64,000 nucleotides of DNA from Saccopteryx bilineata (lineage: Eukaryota > Chordata > Mammalia > Chiroptera > Emballonuridae): positions 200,330,847 through 200,394,846 of the forward strand of contig NC_089495.1 in NCBI RefSeq assembly GCF_036850765.1, read 5' to 3'. Positions 35,201 to 46,899 of the stretch are shown here, one piece after another; within the stretch, counting starts at the first letter, position 1, and every line of letters begins with the position of its first letter. Under the pieces are notes generated by a model. That model saw only the letters and a list, made by a program, of their open reading frames with translations, was not told the DNA's origin and searched no databases. The translations under genes were made by a program, and so were the position numbers.

Positions 35201-35420
35201 AGTGTTTCCCAGAGTAGCTGTACCAATTTACATTCCTACCAGCGCGGAATGAAAGTTCTGGTTGCTTCCAGTCCTCACCAACGCCTGTTATTTTCTTTTT
35301 CTTTTTATCCTTTTAGCTTAGCCATTCTGTAAGTTTATTGTGGTTTTAAACTGCATTTTCCTGACTAATGATGTTGACTGTCTTTTCATGTGTTTATTGG
35401 CCATTTAGATATCCTCCTTT

Positions 35421-35773
35421 TTTTTTCTTTTTTTCTTTTTTCTGCAGTTGGAAACGGGGAGGCAGTCAGACAGACTCCCTCATGCGCCCAACCGGGATCC
35501 ACCCGGTATGCCCACCAGGGGGTGATGCTCTGTTGCAACCAGAGCCATTCTAGCACCTGAGGCAGAGGCCATGGAACCATCCTCAGCGCCCGGGCCAACT
35601 TTGCTCCAATGGAGCCTTGGCTGCAGAAGGGGAAAAGAGAGACAGAGAGGAAGGAGAGGGGGAGGAGTGGAGAAGCAGATGGGTGCTTTTCCTGTGTGCC
35701 CTGGCCGGGAATTGAACCTGGGACTCCTGCACGCCAGGCCGATGCTCTACCACTGAGCCAACCGGCCAGGGTC
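35421..35773 (-). mobile_element. tRNA-derived bat SINE (Rhin-type) inside an L1 fragment
   Basis: This is a full-length minus-strand copy with duplication TAGATATCCTCCTTT at 35406-35420 and 35774-35788. It splits an L1 3' region, which reads continuously on either side. The body lacks about 20 bases present in other copies (one of the CACCAGGGGG-type repeats). Confidence 0.92.
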
Positions 35774-35862
35774 TAGATATCCTCCTTTGTGCTATGTCTG
35801 TTCAAGTTCTTTTCCGCGTTGGGTTGTCTTTTTTTTTTTCTTCTTTATTTATTTGTCTTTTG

Positions 35863-35887
35863 TAGTGTGTGTGTGTGTGTGTGTGTG
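35863..35887. repeat. (GT)n microsatellite
   Basis: About 12 GT units within an old L1 fragment. Confidence 0.9.
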
Positions 35888-36651
35888 CTGGGGGTGGTAG
35901 AAGGAAGTTTTTAGGAGAAGAGGAAGAAAGCACTGGATTGCCTTTTAATGCTTTATTTTTAAAATCTTTCATATTATAAATATGAGTGTTTTGCCAGATA
36001 CATGAGAAGTCTCTTGTCTTACACAAAGTGTCTTTTCCCTCTTGGATTGGTGTCTTTTGATGAACACAAGTTCTTAATTTGAATGTAGTTGAACTTATCC
36101 TTTTTTTAAGGGTTCACCCTTTTCTGTATCCTATTTAAGAAATCTTTGCCTACTCCAGGATCACAAAGATAGTCTGTTTTCTTTGGAAAGCTTTATTGTT
36201 TCACATTTCACATCTAAATTTGGTGTGAGAGAGGATCGATGTACATATATATTCATATGGACAGCTAAGTGACACAGGTGACACTGTCCCTTTAACTGAA
36301 AAGACTACTCTTCTCCTCCCCCCACTTCATTTCAGTATCGCCTTTGTCAGGTATGTGAGTCAATACGTGAGCTATTTTACATGTGGGGGCTATTTCTGGA
36401 CCCTTTTCTGTTCCATCAGTCTGTTTGTCTTTCTTTATACCTATAACACCCTGCCTGTAATTATTGTATCTTTACAGTAAATCTTGAAATCAGGCGGCGT
36501 CACAACTAAACACCACCACGACTTACCGATTTAGTTCTTCCAGATGGTCCTTGCCAGTCTAGGTGTGCTGCATTCCCATGTCAGTTTTAGAATCATCTTG
36601 TTACTTTCTACAAAAATCCTGCTGGGGTGTTGATGGGATTATGTTGACTCA

Positions 36652-36871
36652 ACACCAGGTGTCCTCATCCAGGGGCGATTTTTGCCTTCCATGGGGCATT
36701 TGGCAGTGTCTGGAGACGTTTTTTGGTCGACACACCCGGGTGAGTGCGATTAGTATTTGAGGGACAGAGGCCAAAGATGCCGCTATGTATCTTATCATAG
36801 ACAGGACATCCCTCCACCTACAAATAATTATCCATCCCCAATGTCAGCAGTGCCTCTGTTGAGAAACTGAA
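36652..36871. mobile_element. MER5A-like hAT-Charlie element
   Basis: The sequence GGGGCATTTGGCAGTGTCTGGAGACG and the end GTTGAGAAACTG match the ancient mammalian MER5A repeat as I remember it. It is diverged and its edges are approximate. Confidence 0.75.
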
Positions 36872-37119
36872 TTATTACCACCGTTTCATTTGGGCTCCTG
36901 CCTACCCTCGTATTATTTGTTTTTTATTTGACCCAATGGTTTTGCTTTTCTTTTTCTTTTTTTATTTTTTTACCCTTTTTTTTGGGGGGGGATAAATTTA
37001 CTATCTCATTTTTACTGTTTGTTGTCTGAACTTGTTAGGTATGTATTGCTTTACAGTCTTCTTGGAGCTCAGCGTACAGATTTCATCACACGTTTGTTTG
37101 TTTTTTAAGGCACACTCTT

Positions 37120-37309
37120 AGGTAAGAGGTGCTTTTTTTTTATTATTCATTTTAGAGAGGAGAGGGAGAGACAGAGAGAGAGAAGGTGGGGAGGAGCTGG
37201 AAGCATCAACTCCCATATGTGCCTTGACCAGGCAAGCCCAGGGTTTTGAACCGGCAACCTCAGCATTTCCAGGTTGACGCTTTATCCACTGCGCCACCAC
37301 AGGTCAGGC
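37120..37309 (-). mobile_element. Second tRNA-type bat SINE
   Basis: On the minus strand the head reads CCTGACCTGTGGTGGCGCAG, followed by the same body as the copies at 16013 and 49279 and a CT-rich tail. The motif TCATCACAC occurs at 37083-37091 and 37310-37318 and may be the target duplication, in which case the element extends further left. Confidence 0.85.
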
Positions 37310-38536
37310 TCATCACACATTCTTGATGTGGTATAACCGAATGGAAATTATTTGACCACTTCCTGATACTGCTGGACTCCCAACACACCATTTCTTATGT
37401 ACCCTCCCTGCCCCTTCTGTGCGTGATTGTCTTGCATTTTGGTTCTGTCTGTGTGTACACAATGCATAGGTATTTCTTTCTGAAAGCATATGTGAGTTTT
37501 CTCTGTATTTTTTTTAGTGTACTGCAATCTTACCAGCATGTGGCTAGGTGTGTAGCCTTCCTGTCTTTTCAGTCTCCGGATAAATCTTTCTTTGTAGCCC
37601 AAGGAAATGTTTCAGTGATTTATTTGTTGTAGCTTCTCCATCTGTTCCCCTCCCCCATCCAGAATGCCCAGCTATTGGCCCGTTGGTTCTCCCAGATCGG
37701 TCCCCGAGGTCTCACAGTTTTCATCGCTTTGTATTTCCGCCCGGAGTTTTGAGATAACTCTACTTGATCTTGCAGACAGCTCATTGGATCTCAGCAATTA
37801 GCCATCTTTTTTGTTTGTTTCCCTGATCAATTAAGCTGGTTTTTTTTTGGGGGGGGGGGGCAACAGAAATCATGTTTTAAAACCTCTTAGAAATATCTTT
37901 TGTCCTCCACTTGAACTTCCTTTTTGGTCTTCTTCTTTTTCAGATTTTTGCCTGTCCCCTTTAGTAGTTCTGTTCATCTAAGACTCACCACCGCAGGGGT
38001 GCTCTTGGTTGTTTTTCCTGCCTCCAAGTGCAAGGTCCCGTTCAGTGGTCATCTTCCTTTTCTTCTGCTGTCCCAGCTACCCAGCAGCCTCTGGGTCATC
38101 GGCATGTGAGCTGGTGCCAATGAGATGTCAGTACTCCCCAGCCAAGCTTTCGGGCACCCACGCCTGGCATTTTCTGAGCCCGGGATAGGGACAGTTTGAG
38201 GCTTCTTTCCTTTCCTGGCTTGTTGGGGGTCACAGAGACCAGGCGATATCCTCCCAGGAAGCCTCCTGGAGACCAGCATTGCCGTTCCTCGCAAGGGTCC
38301 ATGCAGCTCTGTGGACCACGCTCTCTTCAGGGCTACTGAAGCCTGATTATTGCCTTGGAGCCCTCTCCTGACCCAGGGGGACAGTTCAGCACCAGCTGTC
38401 TGGGCTGAGCAGGTCGTGCCCACACCCACCAAGCATCGCTTGCCTGCCAGCCCCAGGCACTGGGCCTCAGTAGAGTCCGTGGGGTTGGGGATGGGGAGAG
38501 GCAGCAGAGCAGAAGCCCCCACCAACTAGAGCCGTG

Positions 38537-38556
38537 AGAGAGAGAGAGAGAGAGAG
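38537..38556. repeat. (GA)n microsatellite
   Basis: A run of about ten GA units in TTI1 intron 1. Confidence 0.85.
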
Positions 38557-39427
38557 TGCGCCACCAGACTAGATGGTCTCTGAGCCTCCGTCCTGTGCCA
38601 GCACTTTATAGTTCTACACTTTTATGGTCTCCAGCTTCAGCTCAGTACTCAGTACCCTTGGGCCACACTTTTATGTCTTCCCAGCATGCTCTGCTTCCCC
38701 AAAGGGAATATTTGTGACTTTTATTTCTCTCCTTAAGCCCTCTGTTTACCCTCTTCTCGTTCGCTGTCAGCCCATGGCTTTGAATTTCTCCTCACTGAGA
38801 AAAAAGGCTCTTGCAGTAAGTTGCTCAACTCCTTCGCTTGCCCATAAACCTGTCTCCCTCCGGTGCCCAAGCGCCAGCCTGCCTGCGCCCACCTTTCCAT
38901 CCGGCCTGACTCTCTCTCCCATGATTTCTGTGATAACGGGCGTTCCTGGTTTTTCCATTTCTCTGCTCTTTTTTATTTTTCTTTCAGCCTCACCTAGTTC
39001 TGATTCTCCTGCCATATTGCTGGCTGCCAGGGGACCTTTTCAGGGCATGAAGTTGATCGTATCACACCCCCTGCTTAAACCCTCTTCCACGACAAGAAGA
39101 GGCATAACTTTTTATCCGTAGTGATAAAAGTCAGAATTGTGGCTGCTTCTGCGCAGGGGAAATGGGGCTCGATTGCGGGAGGGCACAGGGGAGCTTTCCA
39201 GGGTGCTGGAAATAGTCTGCATCTCGTTCTGGGGAGTGGTTACAGGGCCCTCTGCCTCCATAAAAATTCCCTCGCTAGACCGGGACCACCTCCTCAGTTT
39301 CACTGCTCCCCTGCTGCCTCGCGCTGTGACGGGCACACAGTCCCCACTGCGAGTCTGTTGAATGATGAATGCAAGTTCACTTTGACCTTGACCTTGACTG
39401 AAAAGTTTCCCTCGTCCCGCCTGCAGG

Positions 39428-39442
39428 ATGCGTCCCCAGTGA
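39428..39442 (+). promoter_or_regulatory. TTI1: Tiny upstream ORF in TTI1 leader
   Basis: The second base of exon 2 begins ATGCGTCCCCAGTGA, an upstream ORF of four codons (M-R-P-Q) and a stop. It ends 18 bases before the TTI1 ATG. Its ATG context has A at -3 once spliced to exon 1, which is fair. It could lower or tune TTI1 translation. Confidence 0.7.
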
Positions 39443-39460
39443 GAGCAGGGCTTCGGCAGG

Positions 39461-41762
39461 ATGGCGGTGTTTGACACCCCCGAGGAGGCCTTTGGCGTTC
39501 TGCGGCCCGTCTGTGTCCAGCTCACCAGGACCCAGACGGTGGAGAGTGTGGAGCAGCTGCGGGCCCAGCTGCGCACCGTCAGCGACGCAGCCCTCCAGGA
39601 GCTCCAGCAGTACATCCTGTTCCCTTTGCGGTTTGCCCTGAGGACCCCGGGCCCCAAGAGGGAGCGCGTGGTCCAGAGCGTGGTGGAGTGCCTCACGGCC
39701 GTCCTCTCCTCAACATGCGTGAAGGAGCAGGAGCTGCTGCAGGAGCTCTTCTCCGAGCTCTCTGGTTGCCTCTATTCCCCCCACGCCCAGAAGCCCGCCG
39801 CCGTGTCCGAGGAGCTGAAGCTGGCCGTGATCCGGGGCCTCGGCACGCTGATGCACTCGGCGTACGGGGACATCGTCCTGACCTTCTACGGGCCCTCCGT
39901 TCTGCCCCGTTTGGGGTTTGCCGTGTCTTTACTGTTGGGCCTCGCAGAGCAGGAGAAATCAAAGCAAATGAAAACGGCCGCCTTAGACTGTTTGCAGGTT
40001 CTCCTCCTCCAGTGCGAGTGTGACGACCACCCGCGGTCCCTGAGTGAGCTGGAGCAGGAGCAGCTGGGGGACCTGTTTGCTTCTTTCTTACCTGGAGTCT
40101 CCACTGCCCTGACCAGGATCATCACAGGAGACTTTAAACAAGGGCACGGCGTCGTCGTAGCTTCCCTAAAGATCTTTTACAAGACAGTGGGCTTCGTCAT
40201 GGCCGACGAACAGCTCCGGAGAATCCCAAAGGTCCAAGAGAAGCCGGCGGTGGAGCCCAGAGTAGCAAAGCTGATGGTTCACAGGGAAGCCGGTTGGGTC
40301 AAAAATACTGGCGACAAGTTGGCCGTCCTTATTCAAAAGATAACGGAGTGTGTGTCCGTCCACCCGCACTGGAAGGCGAGGCGGGAGCTGGTAGAGCTCG
40401 TGGAGACGCTCCTTCTGCAGTGCGGTCGGTCGCTGGTCGCGTCGGCGGGGCCCCTGCTGACGGCCTTGGTGGGCCTGCTAAACGACGAGAGTCCCGAAGT
40501 CCAAGCCCAGTGCAGTCACGTGCTGAGACGTTTTGCAGATCGGAAAGTCGTGGTGGGCAGCAGAGCCTTTGCCGACATCTTGTCAGAAAACCTGCACTCC
40601 CTGGCCACCTCTCTTCCCCGCCTGATGAACTCCCAAGACGATCAGGGCAAATTCTCCACTCTCTCCCTGTTACTCGGTTATCTGAAACTCCTGGGCCCCA
40701 GAGTGAACTTTGTCCTCAACTCTGCGGCCCACCTCCAGCGCCTCTCCAAAGCGCTCATCCAAGTGCTAGAACTAAACGTGGCCGACGTCAAAATCGTCGA
40801 AGAGCGGCGTTGGGACTCCGGTCACCTGCGGGCTTCTGCAGAGACCGCCGCCACCCGGCCACGGAGTCGGGTCCAGAGGAGGTATTTCCGCTTCTTCACT
40901 GACGAGAGGGTTTTCCTACTCTTGCGGCAGGTCTGTCAGCTCCTTGGTTTCTATGGGAACCTCTATCTGCTTGTGGATCACTTTATGGACCTGTACCACG
41001 AATCCATGGCTTACCGAAAGCAAGCCGCCATGATCCTTAATGAACTGGTCGCAGGAGCTGCTGGGCTGGACGTGGAAAATCTTCATGAAAAGCACGCTAA
41101 AACAAGCCCAGAGGAACTGAGAGAGATCGTGACCACTCTCCTCGAAGAATACACGAGCCAAGAAAACTGGTATTTGGTCACTTGTATTGACACTGAAGAA
41201 ATGGGAGAGGAGCTAACAATGAAGCAGGCAGGCCTCCAGGCCATCACATCTGGCGCGCACACCTGCCAAGTTGTGTCTTTTCCAGCCTTCTCGAAGCCCA
41301 GTCCCACTATCTGCTCCATGAACAGCAACATCTGGCAAATATGCATCCAGTTGGAAGGGATTGGCCACTTTGCATCTGCACTGGGAACAGACTTCCGTTT
41401 GCTCTTGATGTCTGCCCTCTACCCCGTATTGGAGAAGGCTGGAGACCAGTCCCTGCTCATTAGCCAGGCAGCCACCAGCGCCATGATGGACATTTGCCAT
41501 GCTTGTGGCTACGACTCCCTCCAGCACCTGATCAATCAAAATTCAGACTATTTGGTGAACGGGATCTCTTTAAATCTGCGCCATCTGTCTCTGCACCCCC
41601 ACACCCCAAAGGTCTTGGAAGTCATGCTGCGGAACTCCGACGCTAGCCTGCTTCCCTTGGTGGCAGACGTGGTTCAAGATGTCTTGGCTGCCCTGGACCA
41701 GTTTTACGATAAGAGAGCCACGTCTTTTGTCAGTGTCCTGCATGCCCTGCTGGTGGCATTAG
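39461..41762 (+). CDS. TTI1: TTI1 coding exon 2 (large exon, residues 1-767)
   Basis: This very large exon encodes most of TTI1, the HEAT-repeat scaffold of the TELO2-TTI1-TTI2 (TTT) complex. With HSP90 and R2TP, TTT stabilises newly made PIKK kinases (mTOR, ATM, ATR, DNA-PKcs, SMG1, TRRAP). The protein starts [20 protein letters not shown] and stays in frame for 767 codons of helical, leucine-rich repeats, with landmark segments such as [20 protein letters not shown] and [18 protein letters not shown]. The ATG has A at -3 and G at +4. The exon itself begins at 39427 after the acceptor CCCGCCTGCAG and carries a 4-codon upstream ORF at 39428-39442. The frame reads on past the donor GCATTAG|GTACAT to a stop at 41804, which is intronic. 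No frameshift or stop is seen. Confidence 0.98.
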
Positions 41763-41938
41763 GTACATTGAGAGCCCTTTTTAATGCCCTTTGGGGGAAG
41801 GACTAGTATCCTTGTCTGCCTAACCTTATTTTTCTCTTTGTGGTTATGCTATGGAAGACATTATTTGAATACTATTTTACTTTGAATAGTATTTGAATCT
41901 ATCCAGTCCCACATGTTATGGTAGGGTTCCGCTGCTCA

Positions 41939-41972
<34 letters not shown>

Positions 41973-42005
41973 ATATATATATATATATATGTATGTATAT
42001 ATTTA
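41939..42005. repeat. Compound microsatellite (CT)n(CA)n(TA)n
   Basis: CTCTCTCTCT passes into a CACACA run and then an ATATAT run ending GTATGTATATATT. It begins about 175 bases after the TTI1 exon 2 donor. Confidence 0.95.
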
Positions 42006-42271
42006 ATAATTTCTACTGTCTACCGAGTTCCTGCTCTGCCAGGGACCTAAACCCTGCAGACTAAATGTAGATATTATTTTTGTTTTACAGATAAGAAGAG
42101 CTACTGCTCACTGAGATCCTACATAGCCAGAGTTACACAATTAAAGAGTAAAGTCAGGATTTATGATATTTTCCCCTTCAATATACCAAGCTGATCCTGA
42201 CAGTCCTTAAGAATTAGCAACATCTGTGCTAAGGGAGAACAGGCATAACGTGAATTATTCAGATAAGCTAG

Positions 42272-42440
42272 TACAGTACTGTCCAATAGGACTTTCTGTA
42301 GCAAAGGGAACGCTCTGTGTCTGTTCGGTCCAGTACAGTAACCGTTAGCTCTGTGTGGCTAGTGCAACCGAGGAACTGAGTTTTTTGTTTTCACTGAAAT
42401 AGACACGTGTAAGTAGTGACTGCCACATAGAGCAGGTCTA
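42272..42440. mobile_element. Old hAT-like repeat, fragment
   Basis: It begins CAGTACTGTCCAATAGGACT and contains GTGTGGCTAGTGCAACCGAG, the same ancient family as the patch at 24878. Only one end is clear. Confidence 0.55.
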
Positions 42441-44269
42441 GAGACTTTCTTTTAACATTTTCGTTGTAGGAGGTGGTGTGAGATTCTCTCCTTCCCTTTG
42501 ATCCTGTTGGGGGTCTTATCAGAAGTGTTCGCTGCCATTAAAGTGGCCAACTCTTTGGACTGTATGAAAAAAAAGAATCCCTCAAGTGGATAATTTAGTC
42601 TTTGAATGAAAAAAGTAATGAGCTGTATACCTGAGTCCCTTTCATCCAAAGAGCACAGCACCAGCTCTTACGGCAGTACTGCCAAGAGCCTCCAGAGTCG
42701 GGGGAAAGGTCACTGACCTCACCTTCCCAGCTGAGAAAGCCAAGACCATGTAAGAAAGTTTCCCCCGGAAGGTGACTGAGTCAGGGACAGTCCTCTGGCC
42801 TGTAACTAACACCATTCCCAGTGTTCGTTCATTCGTTCATGAACATTCCCGTGCAGTATAAATGTTCTTTCATTCATTCATTCAGGAATGTCTGCCATAG
42901 GTCAGGCACTGTGCTAAGTAACAGGATATAGCAGCGAAGGAGACTTTCCTGCCGCTTCAAGGGAGATGATGAGCAAGTAAACAAACTATCACGCTCATTT
43001 CCAAACCTTAAGCATTGTGAAGAAAATAGACCAGTTGATACAAGAGAGTCACAGGGAGAGGCTACTTTCAGTGGACATGTGCTCTTTGGATGAGTGAGTG
43101 GTCAAGGAGGGCCTCTCTGAGGAAGTGACACCAGAGGTGAGACCTGAAGGCTGAGAAGGGCCCGTGAGTAGGTGCGGCGCTGTCAGCATCCTGGCTTTGG
43201 TTTTTAAGAACATTCGGGCGAAGGAAAGGACAGGTGCAAAGGCCCGGAGGGGAGAAGGGGCGTGGCGTCTGTGGAGAATGGAAGAGGGGTCACGGTGGGG
43301 AGACTGGTCCAAGGTGAAATCAGAAAGGGGGGCGAGGAGCAATCCCACAGGGCCTCAAAGACCCAGGCAAGGAGCTCAGGTTTCATCTTGAAATGACTCG
43401 GAAGCCTGTGTACCGGCCTAGTCCCTGGGACGTCAGCAGGGACCGAGGGGAATGGCCCCTGCGCTCCCGGAAACACTACTAAGACTGGCTGACAGCTACA
43501 CGTTGTAGATCAAGGCTGACAGCCATGGTCCAGATCCACTCCAGACTTCTTCCTTTAGTATCATACTTTGGGGGAACTCGACTACATGTTAATTTGAGGT
43601 TTAAAAAAATGTATTAAGAAAAGGCCGGTTAAATATATCCTCTCGGGAGCTATCTCAACTTGAGCCTTGCAAATGGAATTGCCTGGGATTACTGATGTCT
43701 TTGGTCATCTCTCAGGGAGAAATCCTATGTAGTGCTTTTTTTTTTTTTCCTTTTAATTGAAATGGAGGAGGAAGGGATCTCCATTGCAGAGAGGAAAACC
43801 AGGGAGGGGGGAAGACTGGCTAGAGAGCATCTTAGGCAAAGAAGCACAGTTGGGGATAGCTTTTCTGAAAGTTGGAGGTAACCCAGAAGACGCTTGCATT
43901 CTGCAGGGTAAGCAGCGCCGAGGCGGAGTTGATCGCTCGCGCACGGATCACAGGAGCCCCGGACACTGCTGTTCCTGCTCTGTCAGCCACTTGTCTGCCT
44001 GACGGTCACTCCTTTAAGATGGGAGTGAAAGTGTGGTCTCGGGAAACGTCCAAAGGTCCTGAAAGACCCCAGGACATGTCGTAGGAAGTTGAGGTACCAT
44101 AAACACAGTGTTTCATAAGCAGTGACGAAAGAGCAGGAGGGACCACAGTGAGGACAAGCGCCATCACCAGTGACATTACTCCTAAGCACCAGCTGCTGGT
44201 GGGCTGACTCTTCACAACCACAGAACATGAAGGTGTCTGTGAAAGAAAGCGCCCGTGTCACGTTCCTCA

Positions 44270-45110
44270 GCACTTGGAGATTGTACCCCGTCTAGACGTG
44301 CAGACCTGCCACATTGTTTTGGCAGCTGCATCACATTCTATTGTGTGGCTGCACCATCATTGATTTAAGCAGTCGAGGTTTTTTTGTTTTTTTTTTCTGA
44401 AATTGGAAACGGGGAGGCAGTCAGACAGACTCCCGCATGCGCCCGACCGGGATCCACCCGGCACGCCCACCAGGGGGCGATGCTCTGCCCATCTGGGGCG
44501 TCGCTCTGTTGCAACCAGAGCCACTCTAGCACCTGAGGCAGAGGCCACAGAGCCATCCTCAGCGCCTGGGCCAACTTTGCTCCAATGGAGCCTTGGCTGC
44601 GGGAGGGGAAGAGAGAGACAGAGAGAAAGGAGAGGGGGAGGGGTGGAGAAGCAGATAGGCACTTCTCCTGTGTGCCCTGGCCGGGAATCGAACCCAGGAC
44701 TCCTGCACGCCAGGCCAACACTCTACCACTGAGCCAACCCAGTCAGTTTTTGATGTGCATGTTGATGGTTTCCAGTATTTTGCCACCACAGAAAAAAAAT
44801 TGCTGCAATGAATATCTTTGCAGGTCATTTTGAACATGTCTAAGTATATCAGTAGGTAAAGTCCTAAAACAAATGCTGGCTTAGAGAGCATCACATTGAA
44901 ATTTTGGATGGAGTATCAAATTGCTCTCCGAAGACTTCGTGCCAATTTAAACTCCCATCTGCGATGTAAGAATGCCAGTTTTGCCACGCCCTCACCCACA
45001 CTCTCTATTAACCAGCTTTTTGACCTTTGCTAGTCTAATAGGAGAAAAATAGCACCTTATTATAATTTAATTTGCATTAAGAGTGAGTTGAGCTTCATTT
45101 CATATGTTTA
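44270..45110 (-). mobile_element. Old L1-type 3' fragment, split by SINE
   Basis: TCACATTCTATTGTGTGGCT before the SINE, and TTGCTGCAATGAATATCTTT then ATTTAAACTCCCATCTGCGA after it, are typical of antisense L1M tails. Edges are approximate. Confidence 0.6.
44386..44740 (-). mobile_element. tRNA-derived bat SINE (Rhin-type), head slightly truncated
   Basis: This is a minus-strand copy with a T-run on the left and tRNA-like head on the right. The head stops at GAGCCAAC and then continues as CCAGTCAG rather than CGGCCAGGGC, so the 5' end is a few bases short. An imperfect duplication (AGTCGAGGTTTTT versus AGTCAGTTTTT) flanks it. Confidence 0.88.
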
Positions 45111-46526
45111 AAAGCCGTACATGAGCTAAGACTTTTTCATGTACGGCAGGCACTAGCCTTAAATCTAGAAAATGATCTTTGTAGCTTGTCTACTCTTAGC
45201 TGTGTAGACGCTGGGTCCCGACTTGAACTCAGTGGGAATGCAATCCCTTAGAGAAGGGCACGGGCCTGACTTCCGTCTGGGGACGAGGCATTGAGAACTG
45301 TCATAATTGAGCCCTCCACATAGGAACCTCCAGATAGTGGGTTGAAGGCTCCCATCGCCCCCTGCTCCTCCCAGTGGCCCATCCTGGCACCGCCCCGCCG
45401 CCTGCTGTCGCTCTGGCTCTGTGCAGACGCTCCATGATGAAAAGGGGTAGCAGGTGCTAAAGGTTATAGGAGACTTTCCGCCTGCTCTCTGCACAAGGAG
45501 AGCGAACAGTCAGGCTGCGAGCTTTCCTTGTTCTTTCATGCCTTAAGTGTTAAGAGCTTTTGGAAACAAAGCCCTAGGGGACCCCAGTGTAGAAAAATTA
45601 TTGAAATCAGAGCTGCTCTGGTTAAAGAAGGGCTAGAAACCCTGGACTCACCGCCCTTAGCCTGTCTCTGGACCTCCCCATTGTGACCCTGAGACCTCTC
45701 TGCAGAGCCCTAGGGCTCCTCAGGGCGCAGTTTGCAAACCCCCAGTTCAGTGATGTGTAAGGCTTGCTCTGGTGACACATCAGAAGTAGGGAAGCATCAC
45801 TGAAGAAGGAAACGCTTTGGAGAGAATATGGCAGCCTCCTGCCGCACCTTGTATCAGAAATAGGGATGTGAGACTGTTCATTCTCAAGCCTCCAGAGAGT
45901 CTGTCTTCTTCTAGTGAGTAGCGCATCCTGGCCTCAGAATTTTGTCACTTGTACATCTTCTCCAATCCAGTGGATTGATTCACCCCGCATATATTTTTGA
46001 GTATTCGTTCTTTGCTGGCCATACTGGATTTCCCGGGGTGATCAATGGGGCGTAGAGTCTAATGGGAGATTGAGATACTGAACAGTGCACACAAACTGAA
46101 TCTAATTACAAATCGTGATGAATTGATAGGAAAGGACATGGTGCTATCAGACAGCACATAAGGCACCTAAATTAAAATTAGATTGGGGAGTCAAGCGATG
46201 GCGCTAGTGGTCAAGTTCTATTCGTATCGAGACCGTGAAAAGTGAGTTAGAATTAGCCTGCTTGTGGGGGGTGGGGGGTATTCCAGATAGCGCGAGGGGC
46301 ATATTCAGAAGTTCTAAGGCAGGAAAACACCTGGCACACCGGAGGAACTGGAAGGTGGTAGGGCCACTGGGGGTGCTTAGAAGACAAGGTTAGAGAGACA
46401 GGTAGGGAGGGCCCAGATCACGATCACGCGGGGGGCTATGGACCATGGCAAAGAGCTTATTCCATTACAAAGTATTACTTCCTATTGTCAATGACCAAGG
46501 TGATCATTGTAACACTTTATTTACAG

Positions 46527-46733
46527 CCCAGTGGTTCCCGGACACAGGTGATGTTGGGCAACTCCAAGAACAAAGGGGAGGGGAGGAGGGAAGTCATTTG
46601 AGCCCAAGACCAGCAGCCCTTCAGAAAGGACTTGGAAGTACCACCACAGCCGAAGACATTGAGCAGTTCTTGCTGAACTACCTCAAGCAAAAGGACGTGG
46701 CAGAAGGAAACGTCTCAGATTGTGATGAGGAAG
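46527..46733 (+). CDS. TTI1: TTI1 coding exon 3 (acidic linker with CK2-type site)
   Basis: This exon of 207 nt encodes residues 768-836 plus one base. The acceptor is TTTATTTACAG|CCCAG and the donor is GAGGAAG|GTAACT. The translation begins A-Q-W-F-P-D-T-G and includes [20 protein letters not shown], then GNVSDCDEE. The serine in VSDCDEE is residue 831 here and corresponds to human Ser828 after a 3-residue insertion just upstream (G-L-G before STTT, relative to the human sequence as I recall it). That serine is a reported CK2 target linked to SCF-FBXO9 turnover of TTI1 on growth-factor loss. The S-D-C-D-E-E context still fits the CK2 consensus. Phase 1 enters and leaves. Confidence 0.96.
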
Positions 46734-46899
46734 GTAACTATTATTTATTTTGCCTTAGCTGGTTCCTTTTCTCTTTGAAGCGGATTATTGTAAAAACAAG
46801 GAAACATTATGATCGAAAGTTTGGAAGAAAAGTTACTGGTAACCCCACCATTGCTGACAGCCGTTCTCCCTTTCTGTGTAATCTTTCTCCATTTCTTTT

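Larger units (their letters stand above)
34905..36650 (-). mobile_element. L1 (L1M-type) 3' region, split by SINE
   Basis: The plus strand contains AGTATTCCATTGAGAGAATA, TTTATCCATTTATCCACTAC, ACATTCCTACCAGCGCGGAA and TTTTGCCAGATACATGAGAA, all familiar from old L1 3' ends in antisense. Its continuity is broken by the SINE at 35421-35773 and a GT microsatellite at about 35863-35887. Confidence 0.7.
28874..39426 (+). other. TTI1: TTI1 intron 1
   Basis: This intron of 10.6 kb separates the non-coding exon from the start codon exon. It contains MIR copies, an L1 ORF2 fragment split by a Ves SINE (about 30890-32230), an L1 3' region split by a Rhin-type SINE (about 34905-36650), a MER5A-like element (36652-36871), a second-family SINE (37120-37309) and L2-like sequence near 38.6-39.1 kb. 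No coding exon is visible. Confidence 0.75.
41763..46526 (+). other. TTI1: TTI1 intron 2
   Basis: This intron of 4.8 kb starts with a compound CT/CA/TA microsatellite (41939-42005), followed by a MIR (about 42040-42190), a hAT-like piece (42272-42440), an L1 3' region interrupted by a SINE (44270-45110) and a perfect 11-bp inverted repeat (45114-45147). The rest is unassigned single-copy-looking sequence. Confidence 0.85.

Noticed and set aside
38049..38525. 158-residue minus-strand open frame
   Set aside because: Composition is like a chance frame in GC-rich intron DNA and no family is recognisable.
39112..39696. 194-residue minus-strand frame overlapping TTI1 exon 2
   Set aside because: It is a shadow of the coding exon and its GC-rich flank; no recognisable protein.
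41763..41806. Extension of TTI1 exon 2 to a stop at 41804
   Set aside because: The residues after G-T-L-R do not match TTI1, while GCATTAG|GTACAT is a donor whose phase joins exon 3 perfectly.
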